Below are positions 8,300-16,560 of a stretch of 64,000 nucleotides of DNA, piece by piece. A program made the position numbers and the translations under genes. The stretch spans positions 372,001 through 436,000 of the forward strand of contig JAPFFF010000064.1 in assembly GCA_039105265.1 (NCBI GenBank). Reading direction: 5' to 3'. The notes below the pieces were generated by a model. The model ran no database searches, was not told the origin of the DNA, and was given only the letters and a program-made list of their open reading frames with translations. Positions within the stretch are counted from its first letter, which is position 1; every line of letters begins with the position of its first letter. Origin of the DNA: Tritrichomonas musculus (Eukaryota > Parabasalia > Tritrichomonadida > Tritrichomonadidae).

Positions 8300-9070
8300 A
8301 TTATTTTTAGATAAGAATATTTATGTGCTAGACAAGGTAGCAAGACAGATACCAAAAATATAGAAAGTTGGATTAAAACCCAACAATTCTAGCATATGGT
8401 AGATTTGTTTCGTGTAGATAATAGTCGTCTATACCCGCTTATGATAGCTTTTCTGAAGTCTGCAAAAGCATTCTCTTTCACGCATACTCTAATTAAGCCT
8501 GAATTATTAATCTTCTTGTTTAACTTGGTATAGAATTCAAGTGCGATATTGACAGTTGGAACAATCAAGATATATTTACTTTTAAGAATAGTGTTTATCA
8601 TCCATTCTCTTAATGCAGTGCTCTTTCCACATCCAACAGGAGCTTCACATATAAATTTATTGATGTGAGTGGTTCTTGTATTAATACAATCGTCGTATTC
8701 TTCTGTGATTGTAATGGTTTTTATTGGTAATTGTTTGAAAACTTTCCAATCAACATAAGAGTTATCTTCTTTGTTCATTTATTTGTGAATAAAATATCGT
8801 TTTTGTTTCATACTTTGTGATAAATTATGTTACTTTAAATTAATAGGTTCTTGGTTAATAATCTCTACAGATTGTAAATTCGTAAATTCCTTAGTGTGGT
8901 ATGGTGGAAACTAATGTCAATTGAAGGTAACAATCTAGGACCCAGTCTTAATAGCGAGTGTGGAATGTTACCGAAGGTAACTGACGCACGAAGGCAAAAA
9001 GGCGCAATAGTGAGCGCAGCGAACGGTCTGGACGTTTACGTCCAGAATTGCGACTCTTTTGTTCACTACT
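8282..9070 (-). repeat. Right terminal inverted repeat of the satellite
   Basis: This arm mirrors 3791-4283 in reverse complement, but is about 300 bp longer. It ends ACTACT at 9070 next to the GGATA duplication. It contains the helicase-like ORF at 8389-8778 on the minus strand, so part of a gene has become terminal-repeat DNA. Confidence 0.85.
8389..8778 (-). CDS. Helicase-like N-terminal piece within the satellite repeat
   Basis: A 129-aa frame starting at ATG 8778. It shows a P-loop APVGCGKST (residues 49-57) followed about 20 residues on by a hydrophobic strand, YILIVPTVNIALEF. This is the motif I / Ia arrangement of superfamily 2 helicases such as the herpesvirus origin-binding-protein group. 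Only the first motifs are encoded, so it is at most the front part of a helicase. It lies within the long right terminal repeat; the opening residues MNKEDNSYVDWKVF are also encoded in the left repeat. It may record an ancestor that carried a full helicase gene. Confidence 0.5.
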   Translation of the reverse strand: MNKEDNSYVDWKVFKQLPIKTITITEEYDDCINTRTTHINKFICEAPVGCGKSTALREWMINTILKSKYILIVPTVNIALEFYTKLNKKINNSGLIRVCVKENAFADFRKAIISGYRRLLSTRNKSTIC

Positions 9071-9436
9071 GGATAAAAAATTATTTGTTTCAGAAAAAGT
9101 TTCAAAAAAGTTGATTTCAATAATTTTAAAAATCATAAATTGTATACAAAAATTTTATTTATACCTTTTTTCATATCACATGTCATACAAAAATTTTATC
9201 AAAATTATGTTCATTTCACCACTTTCCATCCATTGAAAGACCTTAATTTAGGCAATTTATTGACACAAAAAGGTGAATGCAAAATGCCCTATAGTGATAG
9301 GGGGTTTTCTGACAACACTCTGGAGGTCAAAAAAGGGCTAAAATTGGGGTAGTTGGAGACAAAAAAGTGCCAAAATTAGGGGTGTTTGAGGGGATTGAAG
9401 ACCGGAGGTCTGAAATCACCGCAAACGTATACTACT
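9071..9436. other. Right end of Polinton A, non-coding
   Basis: The 366 bp between the satellite and the ACTACT end of A shows no convincing gene. The first 220 bp is AT-rich; the last 150 bp is more GC-rich and contains CCGGAGGTC and CTGGAGGTC repeats. Read inwards from the end it gives AGTAGTAT, a short spacer, then GGTGATTTCAGACC, closely like the end of Polinton B, which has GGTGATTTCGGACC at the same place. These are probably the integrase recognition sequences. Confidence 0.65.
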
Positions 9437-9583
9437 TAAAATTTATATTTTCTCTTTTTATATTCTTTAATTTTGTTTTTTATATATATATTGAAAGCAT
9501 TATATAGAAATATCGTATAAATATATTTTTTTAGTTAGGATAAAACATCAAATAAATAATAAATATTTTTTAAAAAAGATGTT
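9437..9583. other. AT-rich host flank of Polinton A
   Basis: Host DNA between the end of Polinton A and the MITE-like sequence. It is almost pure A/T with TATATATA runs and no gene. The base pairs right after ACTACT begin TAAAA; the matching duplication on the other side of A lies outside the window. Confidence 0.5.
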
Positions 9584-10465
9584 AAGGGACAACAGACATA
9601 TATTTTGTAAACCTTTGAATAATCAATAAACTCATAGAATATAAAATTGAATAGTAGCTTTTTAGGAAAAAGTTTAGGTCAAAAATTATAATATTTCGCT
9701 AGAACGATCAATTTTTCTTCTTCTCAATTTATTCATTCTATCAAAAAAATTGGAATATGATAAAATTAAGAATAAATTTAAACAGTATTTAAATAAAATA
9801 ATTTATTGCAATAAGAATTTAATAAAAATATATTGAAAATAAAGATTATGTGTATATAAGGCGAATTTTTGAGATAATTGGCCTTATCAATTTTTTTTAT
9901 TTGGTTTTATTTTCCCGTCTTATTAGAACTATCACGAACTATTACATTAGAAAATCCTTACAAATATTATTTAACAATTCAAATATTAAAAGAATCTAAG
10001 TTAACAAAAGCTTTTAAGTGTGAAAAATCAATACAAATTACCATAATCAATAAACCTGCTTATTAAAATGTTTCACAACTTCATATAAAGAATCAATTAG
10101 ATTGTAAGGTTGCAATATGATGACAATATTCGTTTTATTTGCATTTTATAAATATTCAAATCATAAATCAGTATTAGCATTTTTTACATCATAATAACAG
10201 TAAATTGCTTAAGTGGGTATATAATACTTTTAAAATTATATTATCTGAATCAAATTTTCATCCTTTATTTAATAAATATTTTTATTTCTATTTAATTTTT
10301 TATTTCTTTGGATAAGAAAATACTCAGTATGATGTTCATGAATATATACAATATTAATAATTACTATTTCCCATTTTTAAAAACCAAGAATATTAAAAAT
10401 TTCATTTTGTGGGAACTCATTGAATTTTACTCTTTCAATTTTCAAAATTTTGTCTGTTGTCCCTT
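9584..10465. mobile_element. MITE-like sequence interrupted by Polinton B
   Basis: AAGGGACAACAGACA starts at 9584 and its reverse complement TGTCTGTTGTCCCTT ends at 10465, followed (across Polinton B) by TAAAA. The left copy is preceded by TT and the right followed by TAA after the Polinton, so a TA target duplication is possible, as in Tc1/mariner-type MITEs. The interior is AT-rich and has no ORF of note. The right end coincides with the target site of Polinton B, whose CCCTT duplication derives from this repeat. The pairing is 15 bp and clear; the family assignment is inference. Confidence 0.45.
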
Positions 10466-10816
10466 AGTAGTATGATAAAAAGGGTGATTTCGGACCGAAG
10501 TCCTCACTCCCCCTTTTTAACGTCGTCCGCCTAGCGCAAGTACAACTGTTAAACCTTCGATACAATTCTTATATCTTTCTCCAATATTATCTTCAATAGG
10601 CGTGATTTCTCAAAAACAATGCTCAGGACCGTTTTTAAAATCAAAATCAACGTCATTGAACTCGAAATCGTGAACTTTTTTGATGATCGCCATTTTATCG
10701 AATTACATATGCGAGATAAATTGATGGACTTGTGCGGGGTTTTCATTAGTGTTTTCATATGTAATTAAAGGTAGGTGATTTCGGACCCTGTATTGCGCAT
10801 AAAAATAATTCTCATT
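10466..10816 (+). repeat. Left terminal inverted repeat of Polinton B
   Basis: About 350 bp pairing with 26649-26988 in reverse complement. The motif GTGATTTCGGACC occurs near the outer end (10484) and again near the inner end (10778). The outer copy is followed by a small hairpin, CGGACCGAAGTCC. The repeat holds no convincing gene. Confidence 0.9.
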
Positions 10817-10824
10817 TATAGGTT

Positions 10825-11343
10825 TCACGGTTGAATATGATTAAGGACTATATTAAAACTTCTCTTTTCTTTTTGTTCTCGTATTTCTTTTTCTGTTGGT
10901 GGTTTCAACAAATTGGAATAGCTTGATGGATAGTACGAAAATGATTCAGTTTCAGTGATTTGATTGTTGATTATAACATATGACATACCATATTTTCGCA
11001 TCCACTTTTCACTCTTCGTAACCCTAATGAATAACATTCCACAATTAAACAGCATTGATACCTCATGATTGGAAATAATTTCATGATTAGACAATGAGAT
11101 ACAACTTACTTCTACATTACAACTATCACGATTAGGTTTAGCAAAATGATCTGGCATCGTTGAATGTTTATTTATGAAAACATGAGTGGTGGATTCAGTG
11201 TTGAAATAATGAGAGGGGAAGTTCTGCTTTAATACATTCATGATTGCAGTTGGTGATAAGCATCTATAATTCCAATAAATGTTATACTTCTCAATGTTCT
11301 TCGGTGTTATTGTTATTCGTGAGTTTGTCATTTCTGTTGTCAT
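10825..11343 (-). CDS. Polinton B unknown protein, 172 aa
   Basis: A 172-aa frame just inside the left terminal repeat, starting at ATG 11343 (a second ATG lies at 11328). It looks alpha-beta with a His- and Asn-rich middle (FINKHSTMPDHFAKPNRD) and a charged C-terminal helix (PPTEKEIREQKEKRSF). It is on the same strand as the capsid-protein candidate, 85 bp downstream of it. No family is recognised. I considered a protease but saw no convincing catalytic arrangement. Confidence 0.55.
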   Translation of the reverse strand: MTTEMTNSRITITPKNIEKYNIYWNYRCLSPTAIMNVLKQNFPSHYFNTESTTHVFINKHSTMPDHFAKPNRDSCNVEVSCISLSNHEIISNHEVSMLFNCGMLFIRVTKSEKWMRKYGMSYVIINNQITETESFSYYPSSYSNLLKPPTEKEIREQKEKRSFNIVLNHIQP

Positions 11344-11428
11344 CTATTTTTGTACATGAGATAAAATTCAAAAATAATTAAACAAAAATAAAAATCATCA
11401 AAAGTCAGCATTAATGAGATCCCACCAC

Positions 11429-13357
11429 TTACTCATATCCAGCAGGGACACCTACAGCATAATACTCTACACCATTTGTGCTCCAGGTCCAGTATGTATC
11501 GCTGCAAATCCAAGCTTCTGGTGCAGGTGGGTGTTGATCTGGATAGTCAGGGTCTGGTATAAAGTATGTGTCGTTCTCTCCTTGGTACATTGGCTGTCCT
11601 CTAAATGTGACTGTAATAGATGTTGAGCCAGTATCGATACCATCAAAGACATATCCAGCATTACTTCTCTCCATTTGGAAATTGATACCAAAAGAAGTAC
11701 CATCACTCCTGCAATTGGTATAACGCTTTCCAGTAACGGGATCATTAAGAGGTTGCGTGAAGGAGTCCTCAAATTCTTGGGTTGCTTCTAAAGTTCCGTC
11801 GAGCTCATTTGCAATAAGTTGATGTTGGTAGAACCTTGCTGCACACGTATCACTGAATTCAGTATCTGGGTATGTTCTTTTATTTACGATGAGCTGAACA
11901 TTTCTGTACATAATATTATCAAAGCAGGTGATGTCTGCCGGCGATTTTGGAAACATCATGGTAATGTTAGTGGCGTTACGAAGAGGTACAGACTTAGAGA
12001 TTTCAAGACCATTTACCTTAGCACTTCCCTCAAAGATTTCTCGAGTTAGTTCTTGCGCAGGTACTAGCAATGGTGTTTGTAATTCTCGAACTAAACCTTG
12101 ATATGTTTCTTCTTTTAGTCCAAATCCTGCCAAGTTGCTACGTCCCAATTGTATTGTGCCACCGAGGACATCAAGGGTGATTTTTCCAACACTGAGGTTG
12201 ATATTGTCGTCGCTCTTCTTAACATCAGTAATTAAAGCACCTTCTACTTCTTCACTTATGATTTTCACATCATCTCCAGCATTGAGAACATAATCAGGAT
12301 TGGCAGCAGCTATCATAATCGCAAATGAAGCTTTATTGATGTCGTCCTTTGTTACTCCATATTTAGTGTAGTCGGCTTCTGTATAATGGAAGTCTATCGT
12401 CAAAGGTTCTGCTTCATCATTATGTGTGTCTGCCCTACTTGCTGGATCTGTATCTGTGTAAGCTTTTCCTGCGTGTAGTCTTTGGTACTTAATGTGTAAG
12501 ACTTGATTTGATGCTGGCTTTTCTGAGTAATGAACGACTATATTTGATGGTCTACCTACTTGTGTGAACTTGCGTGAGATTGGAACTACTGCTGGAATTT
12601 GTTCTGTAATTTCTTTATCCTCCAAAAACTGCAATGTTTCTTTTACAATATTTGGATTTACTTGACACCAGACCATTGCGCGAAGACTTGTTTTGACTTC
12701 CTCTTCTATTTCACCACAGATAGCATTAGGGTAGAGTTGCCAAGCCTGAAGTACAAGTTGATCTGTAAATGGAATTGTGAGTTCAATAGTGAATGTATGT
12801 GGCTGTCCATCAGCAATGTCTACTAAATCAATGTAGGTTCCACAGACAGATGGTGAGTATTGTGCAACGTTTTCCCAGATACTATGACTGAATTTACTAG
12901 AAGCTTTGGCATCTCTAGGCTTGATACTGTTATACGCAAATGATTCCCTTTGTAGTTCATCTTGCCTGTATGCAGAGAGGAGCTTGTCATTTATCCAGAA
13001 TCTACAGTCCTCATAGAATTCCACAGCATTTTTGAAGCCCACGAAGATTTTCATGAGTTTGTTCTTATCTGCTGAAACATCTATAGGGTCTGACAATTTA
13101 ATTCTGAAGTCGAGGAGTATAGTTGAGAATGATTTTTCTATTTGTGTTATTGTGTGTCCTGAATGTGTGAGCTTGATTCTGGTCTTGGTTCCAACAGGGA
13201 GTGGAGCGTCTTTGTCTTTAAACTCTTCCATAATGAATGAGAAAGAATTGTCGCCACCGTTTTTCTGTATTAAATTGCGCATCTTATTTTGGAAGAACCC
13301 GAGTACGTCACCTTCATCATTTCCTAAATTCTTGGTTTGAGCGTTGTAGTATGTCAT
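11429..13357 (-). CDS. Polinton B candidate major capsid protein
   Basis: I start this at ATG 13357 (MTYYNAQ), giving 642 aa, because the frame upstream of it is antisense to the small plus-strand gene at 13400 and has unnatural Cys-rich composition. The protein is beta-rich throughout with few charged helices. It has FYEDCRFWINDKLLSAYRQ, RESFAYNSIK and long strands such as HTFTIELTIPFTDQLV that fit a double jelly-roll capsid protein of the Polinton/adenovirus lineage; the length also fits. The C-terminal part ends in Tyr/Trp-rich strands. It is divergent from the small amphipathic gene with a 42-bp gap. No jelly roll can be proved by eye; a structure prediction would decide. Confidence 0.6.
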   Translation of the reverse strand: MTYYNAQTKNLGNDEGDVLGFFQNKMRNLIQKNGGDNSFSFIMEEFKDKDAPLPVGTKTRIKLTHSGHTITQIEKSFSTILLDFRIKLSDPIDVSADKNKLMKIFVGFKNAVEFYEDCRFWINDKLLSAYRQDELQRESFAYNSIKPRDAKASSKFSHSIWENVAQYSPSVCGTYIDLVDIADGQPHTFTIELTIPFTDQLVLQAWQLYPNAICGEIEEEVKTSLRAMVWCQVNPNIVKETLQFLEDKEITEQIPAVVPISRKFTQVGRPSNIVVHYSEKPASNQVLHIKYQRLHAGKAYTDTDPASRADTHNDEAEPLTIDFHYTEADYTKYGVTKDDINKASFAIMIAAANPDYVLNAGDDVKIISEEVEGALITDVKKSDDNINLSVGKITLDVLGGTIQLGRSNLAGFGLKEETYQGLVRELQTPLLVPAQELTREIFEGSAKVNGLEISKSVPLRNATNITMMFPKSPADITCFDNIMYRNVQLIVNKRTYPDTEFSDTCAARFYQHQLIANELDGTLEATQEFEDSFTQPLNDPVTGKRYTNCRSDGTSFGINFQMERSNAGYVFDGIDTGSTSITVTFRGQPMYQGENDTYFIPDPDYPDQHPPAPEAWICSDTYWTWSTNGVEYYAVGVPAGYE

Positions 13358-13399
13358 TTCAGTTTCAAAAAAAGTATCTTTTTCCACGAATTCAAAATC

Positions 13400-13654
13400 A
13401 TGGCTTTCGGAAGTTTCTTCAAAAAGATAGCAAAAGGCGTTAAAAATGTCGTAAGTAAAGCAGCACCAATAGTATCCAAAGTAGCAAAAGCAGTAGCTCC
13501 AGTCTTCGGTGGTACAGTCGGAAATGTTCTCAATACTATAGGCAATTTTGCAGACAAAGCAGATTCTTGGGCAAATGGAGACAAAAATAGCAGCGGAACA
13601 AATGCAATTGGGGTCAGAAATGTAAACAGATTTGATGTCCCTATGTTGAAGTAG
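13400..13654 (+). CDS. Polinton B small amphipathic protein, 84 aa
   Basis: An 84-aa protein starting at ATG 13400. Residues 2-40 form a strongly amphipathic, Lys/Val/Ala-rich helix (FFKKIAKGVKNVVSKAAPI, then VAKAVAPVFGG), and the rest is a Gly/Asn/Asp-rich tail. This is the composition of membrane-active capsid peptides such as the N-terminus of adenovirus protein VI. It diverges from the capsid-protein candidate with only 42 bp between ATGs, so they probably share a promoter. A role in membrane disruption on entry is inference from composition. Confidence 0.6.
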   Translation: MAFGSFFKKIAKGVKNVVSKAAPIVSKVAKAVAPVFGGTVGNVLNTIGNFADKADSWANGDKNSSGTNAIGVRNVNRFDVPMLK

Positions 13655-13675
13655 GTCTGAATTCCGACTGACTTC

Positions 13676-13752
13676 TATCATTAATGTTTTTGCACAATCT
13701 GCCACCTCATTAATATTTTTGCACAATCTGTCATCTCATTAATGTTTTTCCA
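13676..13752. repeat. Tandem repeat, CATTAATGTTTTTGCACAATCTG unit (about 2.5 copies)
   Basis: Two full copies and one partial copy of a unit of about 35 bp, CTCATTAAT(G/A)TTTTTGCACAATCTG(C/T)CA, lie in the spacer downstream of the amphipathic gene. No gene is present between 13655 and 13906. Confidence 0.7.
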
Positions 13753-13906
13753 TATCAGCAGTACAATTTTTTTCTCACTTCTTCATCTAGTGGTGGATCT
13801 TCATCAGGGAGTACAGAATAAATTTCCACACACAATCGTAAAAACTCAACTATGATTAAACATGAAAGAAGAACATTTGTTATTATCATTTTTGTTCGTA
13901 TTAAAG

Positions 13907-14233
13907 ATGTCAGAAATTAAAATACTCCAACCTATCACAAATTATATCAAAGAGTTTGATTCCCCAGATGAGTTCAACTTATTCTACAACAAGCATAAAG
14001 AAGAAATAGACAGCACCACAACTCACAAACTCAACAAGCTCTACCACATCAAAGGTTACAGAATTACCAAAATCAAAGATGTTTTAATGTTGAAGAAGCA
14101 CGAGGAGAAGACCGAGTATGTAAAGAAGCACGTAGAGGAACCAGAAATGAATGTACAAGAAGAGATACACCAAATGAAAGAGACTATAAACAGGATCATA
14201 CAATTCTTAAATCCTCCACAAGGTAAATCATAA
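13907..14233 (+). CDS. Polinton B small conserved protein, 108 aa
   Basis: A homologue of the partial gene at the left edge of the window. I chose ATG 13907 (MSEIKILQPI) because the similarity with the A copy begins there; an ATG at 13862 in the same frame would add 15 mostly hydrophobic residues. The shared segments are EFDSPDEFNLFYNKHKEE, HKLNKLYHIKGYRITKIK and QMKETINRIIQFLNP. The protein looks all-helical. It is tail-to-tail with the ATPase, 23 bp apart, the same layout as in Polinton A. Function unknown. Confidence 0.7.
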   Translation: MSEIKILQPITNYIKEFDSPDEFNLFYNKHKEEIDSTTTHKLNKLYHIKGYRITKIKDVLMLKKHEEKTEYVKKHVEEPEMNVQEEIHQMKETINRIIQFLNPPQGKS

Positions 14234-14256
14234 GCGCATTCATTTATTCTCTACCA

Positions 14257-15063
14257 TTATTGATTTTTTATTTTTGTTTCTCCTCCTTCTGTCACATGTA
14301 CTAACATATAAGGACGTTTATTTTTCATTTCTGACATAGTTTTGTACATATCATAGAATTCATCAAAAGTTAAGTTACTCGCGGACTGTGAATATATGAA
14401 GTGGAGTTGCTGTTTGTTGAAGCATGGGAAGATAAATAATGTTGTGATCTCGTTCTTGATATGCGGTGCGAGACCTTTCCATGATTGAATCAGCAAGAAG
14501 TAAGATATGTTTGTGTGTCTGCAGCGGCGTAGTTGTTGTGAGAAATATGATTCTGGTGCCGCGAACAATTTTGAATTTGCTATATCATCAAAGAGTATAA
14601 GAGTATGTAGGGTGTCTTTGCTGAAGTCATGAACGTGTAACACTTGAAACATATCCTCCATCTGTCCATCATCTATTTTTTCCTCTAAATTCTCTCTCTT
14701 TATCATATAGTACAAGTTTTTAGCAGAGATTAATTCTTGAATGGCATCCTTACAATTTTTCTCACTTACTACTATATATGGGATTTGAATGAACGTCTTC
14801 AGTGACTGCCAACTCTTATCATTCTCATCTCCGTTCTTCGTAACATATATTAACAAATGGTGTGTACTTAGAAGTGATATTTTAATGATTTCCTGGAGTG
14901 CTATCACAGTTTTTCCCATAGACTGTTTTCCTACTATAACATTCACAGAGTTGTAGCGAACATCTATATCATTGTGGATTTCATCTATGCTACTTCCACA
15001 TAAGTTATTTTTGTTTATCTCCAGTGCTTGTGATACTATGTCATGAACTTTTTCTAGACTCAT
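14257..15063 (-). CDS. Polinton B genome-packaging ATPase (A32/FtsK-HerA type)
   Basis: A 268-aa protein with P-loop GKQSMGKT near residues 45-52 and a Walker B strand LILFDD near residue 158. The role, by family, is ATP-driven packaging of the element's DNA into capsids. It matches the Polinton A copy over its whole length, with the strongest identity around both Walker motifs and the QLRRCRHTNISYFLLIQ segment. ATG at 15063. Gene order small protein / ATPase / calcium-loop protein is the same in A and B. Confidence 0.85.
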   Translation of the reverse strand: MSLEKVHDIVSQALEINKNNLCGSSIDEIHNDIDVRYNSVNVIVGKQSMGKTVIALQEIIKISLLSTHHLLIYVTKNGDENDKSWQSLKTFIQIPYIVVSEKNCKDAIQELISAKNLYYMIKRENLEEKIDDGQMEDMFQVLHVHDFSKDTLHTLILFDDIANSKLFAAPESYFSQQLRRCRHTNISYFLLIQSWKGLAPHIKNEITTLFIFPCFNKQQLHFIYSQSASNLTFDEFYDMYKTMSEMKNKRPYMLVHVTEGGETKIKNQ

Positions 15064-15186
15064 TTTGCTGTTGGTAAATTGAGAAAGCCCAGTAGTGATA
15101 AAAATAAATAACTCTCACTTATGGTTCTTCTCATTTATGGGTGAAGTCATGAGCCTTATCATTTCTTCTCATTTATGGTTCCCTTC

Positions 15187-16539
15187 TTATTGCCTTCTTC
15201 GTTGTGGTGGTGGTTGTGCATTTGGATCACATGGTATGTTGTTAGCTTGGCAGTATTGTACGATGGCAGATTTGAGTGTATCAATGATGTTATTTCTTGT
15301 GTTAGTTTTGGTTTGTGTATCTCCGTAGTACAAGTCACTTATGCTTCCAGTCACAATATTATCAATTTCATCTCTGCAATCCTTCTTAGCTTTGGCAACA
15401 GCGGTAGGATTATTACCATCTATACCATATTTGTTCAATATAGGATTAATAAATACTGTTTGCCATAAGTGTGCTGTAGCTCTAGCAATAATAGGCAATT
15501 TAACTTCTGCTGGTAAAGTCTGAATTGGAGCAATAGCATACTTAAGTGTGAGTTCTTTATCGAGAAGGTATTTCCTGAATCTCTGGTATGGTGAAAGTCT
15601 CTTAGCTTTACGAACAGAGTAGCCAGTAGTGTTAACACCATCTGGAAATCCTCTATAGCCTGGCCTAACATTACCAATATTTCTAGGATCATTGCTGTCA
15701 TCATCAATATAGTGTAAGTTATGAAATTGTTCACGAATCCACTTATTCTTAGGATTTCCTGATCTGTCTTTTCTTAGTGGGAATTGTTGGTAGTAAGCAA
15801 GGTCATGTGGGAATTTAGAGACGGTAGTTGTGTAGCCATTTACGTATAAAGGTTGGTTTCTTGAATTATATACAACAACATCAGGAATTCCATCATTGTT
15901 GATATCAGTCAAGTTTGTAATTTCTGCTGGTCCATTGGGGTCTTTTTTGTTGAGAAACCATTTTGCATTTGGTTTTGCTTTTAAGTTATGTTTTTTGATC
16001 ATATGATCTGCACCTGCTGGAGATATTGCTTGTTTTACTCTAGTGATATCACGTTTCATGTTTAGGATTAATTTTGCAAGATCGTCCATACCAACTTTAG
16101 AAGTGAAACCACCTGGATTAATGCTGCTGACCTTTTCTGTTATACCTTTTATTAACCACTGTCTTGCATATGCTCTTTGTTGTTCTGTAGTTCCAAAGAG
16201 TTCATCCATGTCTTCTGGTTTAATGGCAGTACCATTGAGCTTATTAAACATTGTAAGTAAGTCAGCATCAGTATTTGTATGGCCCATGATTTCTTGAACA
16301 TTGCCATTTCTAGGATCCATGTAATTAGGAAGTCCATAACTCTTGAAATCTCTATCTCTAGGCGTCTTGTTCCACTGTGCTCCTGGTACAAACTGTGATG
16401 GTAACTGTGCTCTTTGTACTTGTGCTTGTGGGCGCCATAATTGCTGTGGAATTGTATCTATATCGAAATTATTTAACCGTTCATCATCAATATCTATTTC
16501 TTGTCGTTGTTGTTGTTGTTGTTGTTGCGACTGTTCCAT
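15187..16539 (-). CDS. Polinton B probable virion protein with calcium-loop motif
   Basis: I start at ATG 16539 (MEQSQQQ), giving 450 aa; the open frame upstream is made of the 27-bp tandem repeat and is unlikely to be translated. The N-terminus is poly-Gln, then Pro/Gln-rich. A DINNDGIPD loop near residue 230 is followed by VVVYNSRNQPLYVNGYTTT, as in Polinton A, and resembles dockerin/VCBS calcium loops. The C-terminus is helical and ends in a Pro/Gln/Arg tail (PPPQRRRQ). It is probably a structural or internal virion protein; no named family is recognised. It diverges from the 110-aa gene at 16727. Confidence 0.65.
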   Translation of the reverse strand: MEQSQQQQQQQRQEIDIDDERLNNFDIDTIPQQLWRPQAQVQRAQLPSQFVPGAQWNKTPRDRDFKSYGLPNYMDPRNGNVQEIMGHTNTDADLLTMFNKLNGTAIKPEDMDELFGTTEQQRAYARQWLIKGITEKVSSINPGGFTSKVGMDDLAKLILNMKRDITRVKQAISPAGADHMIKKHNLKAKPNAKWFLNKKDPNGPAEITNLTDINNDGIPDVVVYNSRNQPLYVNGYTTTVSKFPHDLAYYQQFPLRKDRSGNPKNKWIREQFHNLHYIDDDSNDPRNIGNVRPGYRGFPDGVNTTGYSVRKAKRLSPYQRFRKYLLDKELTLKYAIAPIQTLPAEVKLPIIARATAHLWQTVFINPILNKYGIDGNNPTAVAKAKKDCRDEIDNIVTGSISDLYYGDTQTKTNTRNNIIDTLKSAIVQYCQANNIPCDPNAQPPPQRRRQ

Positions 16540-16560
16540 TTTTAAATTTTCAGAAAAATA

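Larger units (their letters stand above)
3791..9070. mobile_element. Satellite-like element nested in Polinton A
   Basis: The element starts AGTAGTGAAC at 3791 and ends GTTCACTACT at 9070, flanked on both sides by a perfect GGATA duplication (3786-3790 and 9071-9075). These ends and the 5-bp duplication match Polinton integration, but the contents do not: an 812-aa Rep-like protein, three small ORFs, iteron-like repeats and a helicase-like N-terminal piece. No integrase, polymerase B, ATPase or capsid gene is seen. It appears to be a non-autonomous element mobilised by Polinton integrase and perhaps self-replicating through its own Rep. The long terminal repeats are of unequal length (about 490 and 790 bp). 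Its coding frames are open, so it looks fairly young. I know of no described element with this combination. Confidence 0.8.
1..9436. mobile_element. Polinton/Maverick A, right-hand part
   Basis: The right end reads ...GTATACTACT at 9427-9436, matching the ACTACT end of the complete Polinton downstream; the left end is outside the window. The visible genes are a small partial gene, a packaging-type ATPase, a protein with a DxNxDxxxD loop and two unknown proteins. The first three have homologues in Polinton B, in the same order and relative orientation. A second element (3791-9070) is inserted inside it, splitting the last visible gene's upstream region from the end of A. The visible ORFs are long and open, so it does not look very old; wholeness cannot be judged because the left part is not seen. 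Family assignment rests on ends and shared genes; integrase and polymerase would lie off-window. Confidence 0.8.

Noticed and set aside
10549-10758. A 65-69 codon frame present in both terminal repeats of Polinton B
   Set aside because: It is not supported by composition or homology seen here; conservation between the arms follows from the repeat itself.
11414-11800. Open frames on the plus strand opposite the capsid-protein candidate
   Set aside because: They are shadows of the long minus-strand gene and have unnatural Cys/Ser-rich composition.
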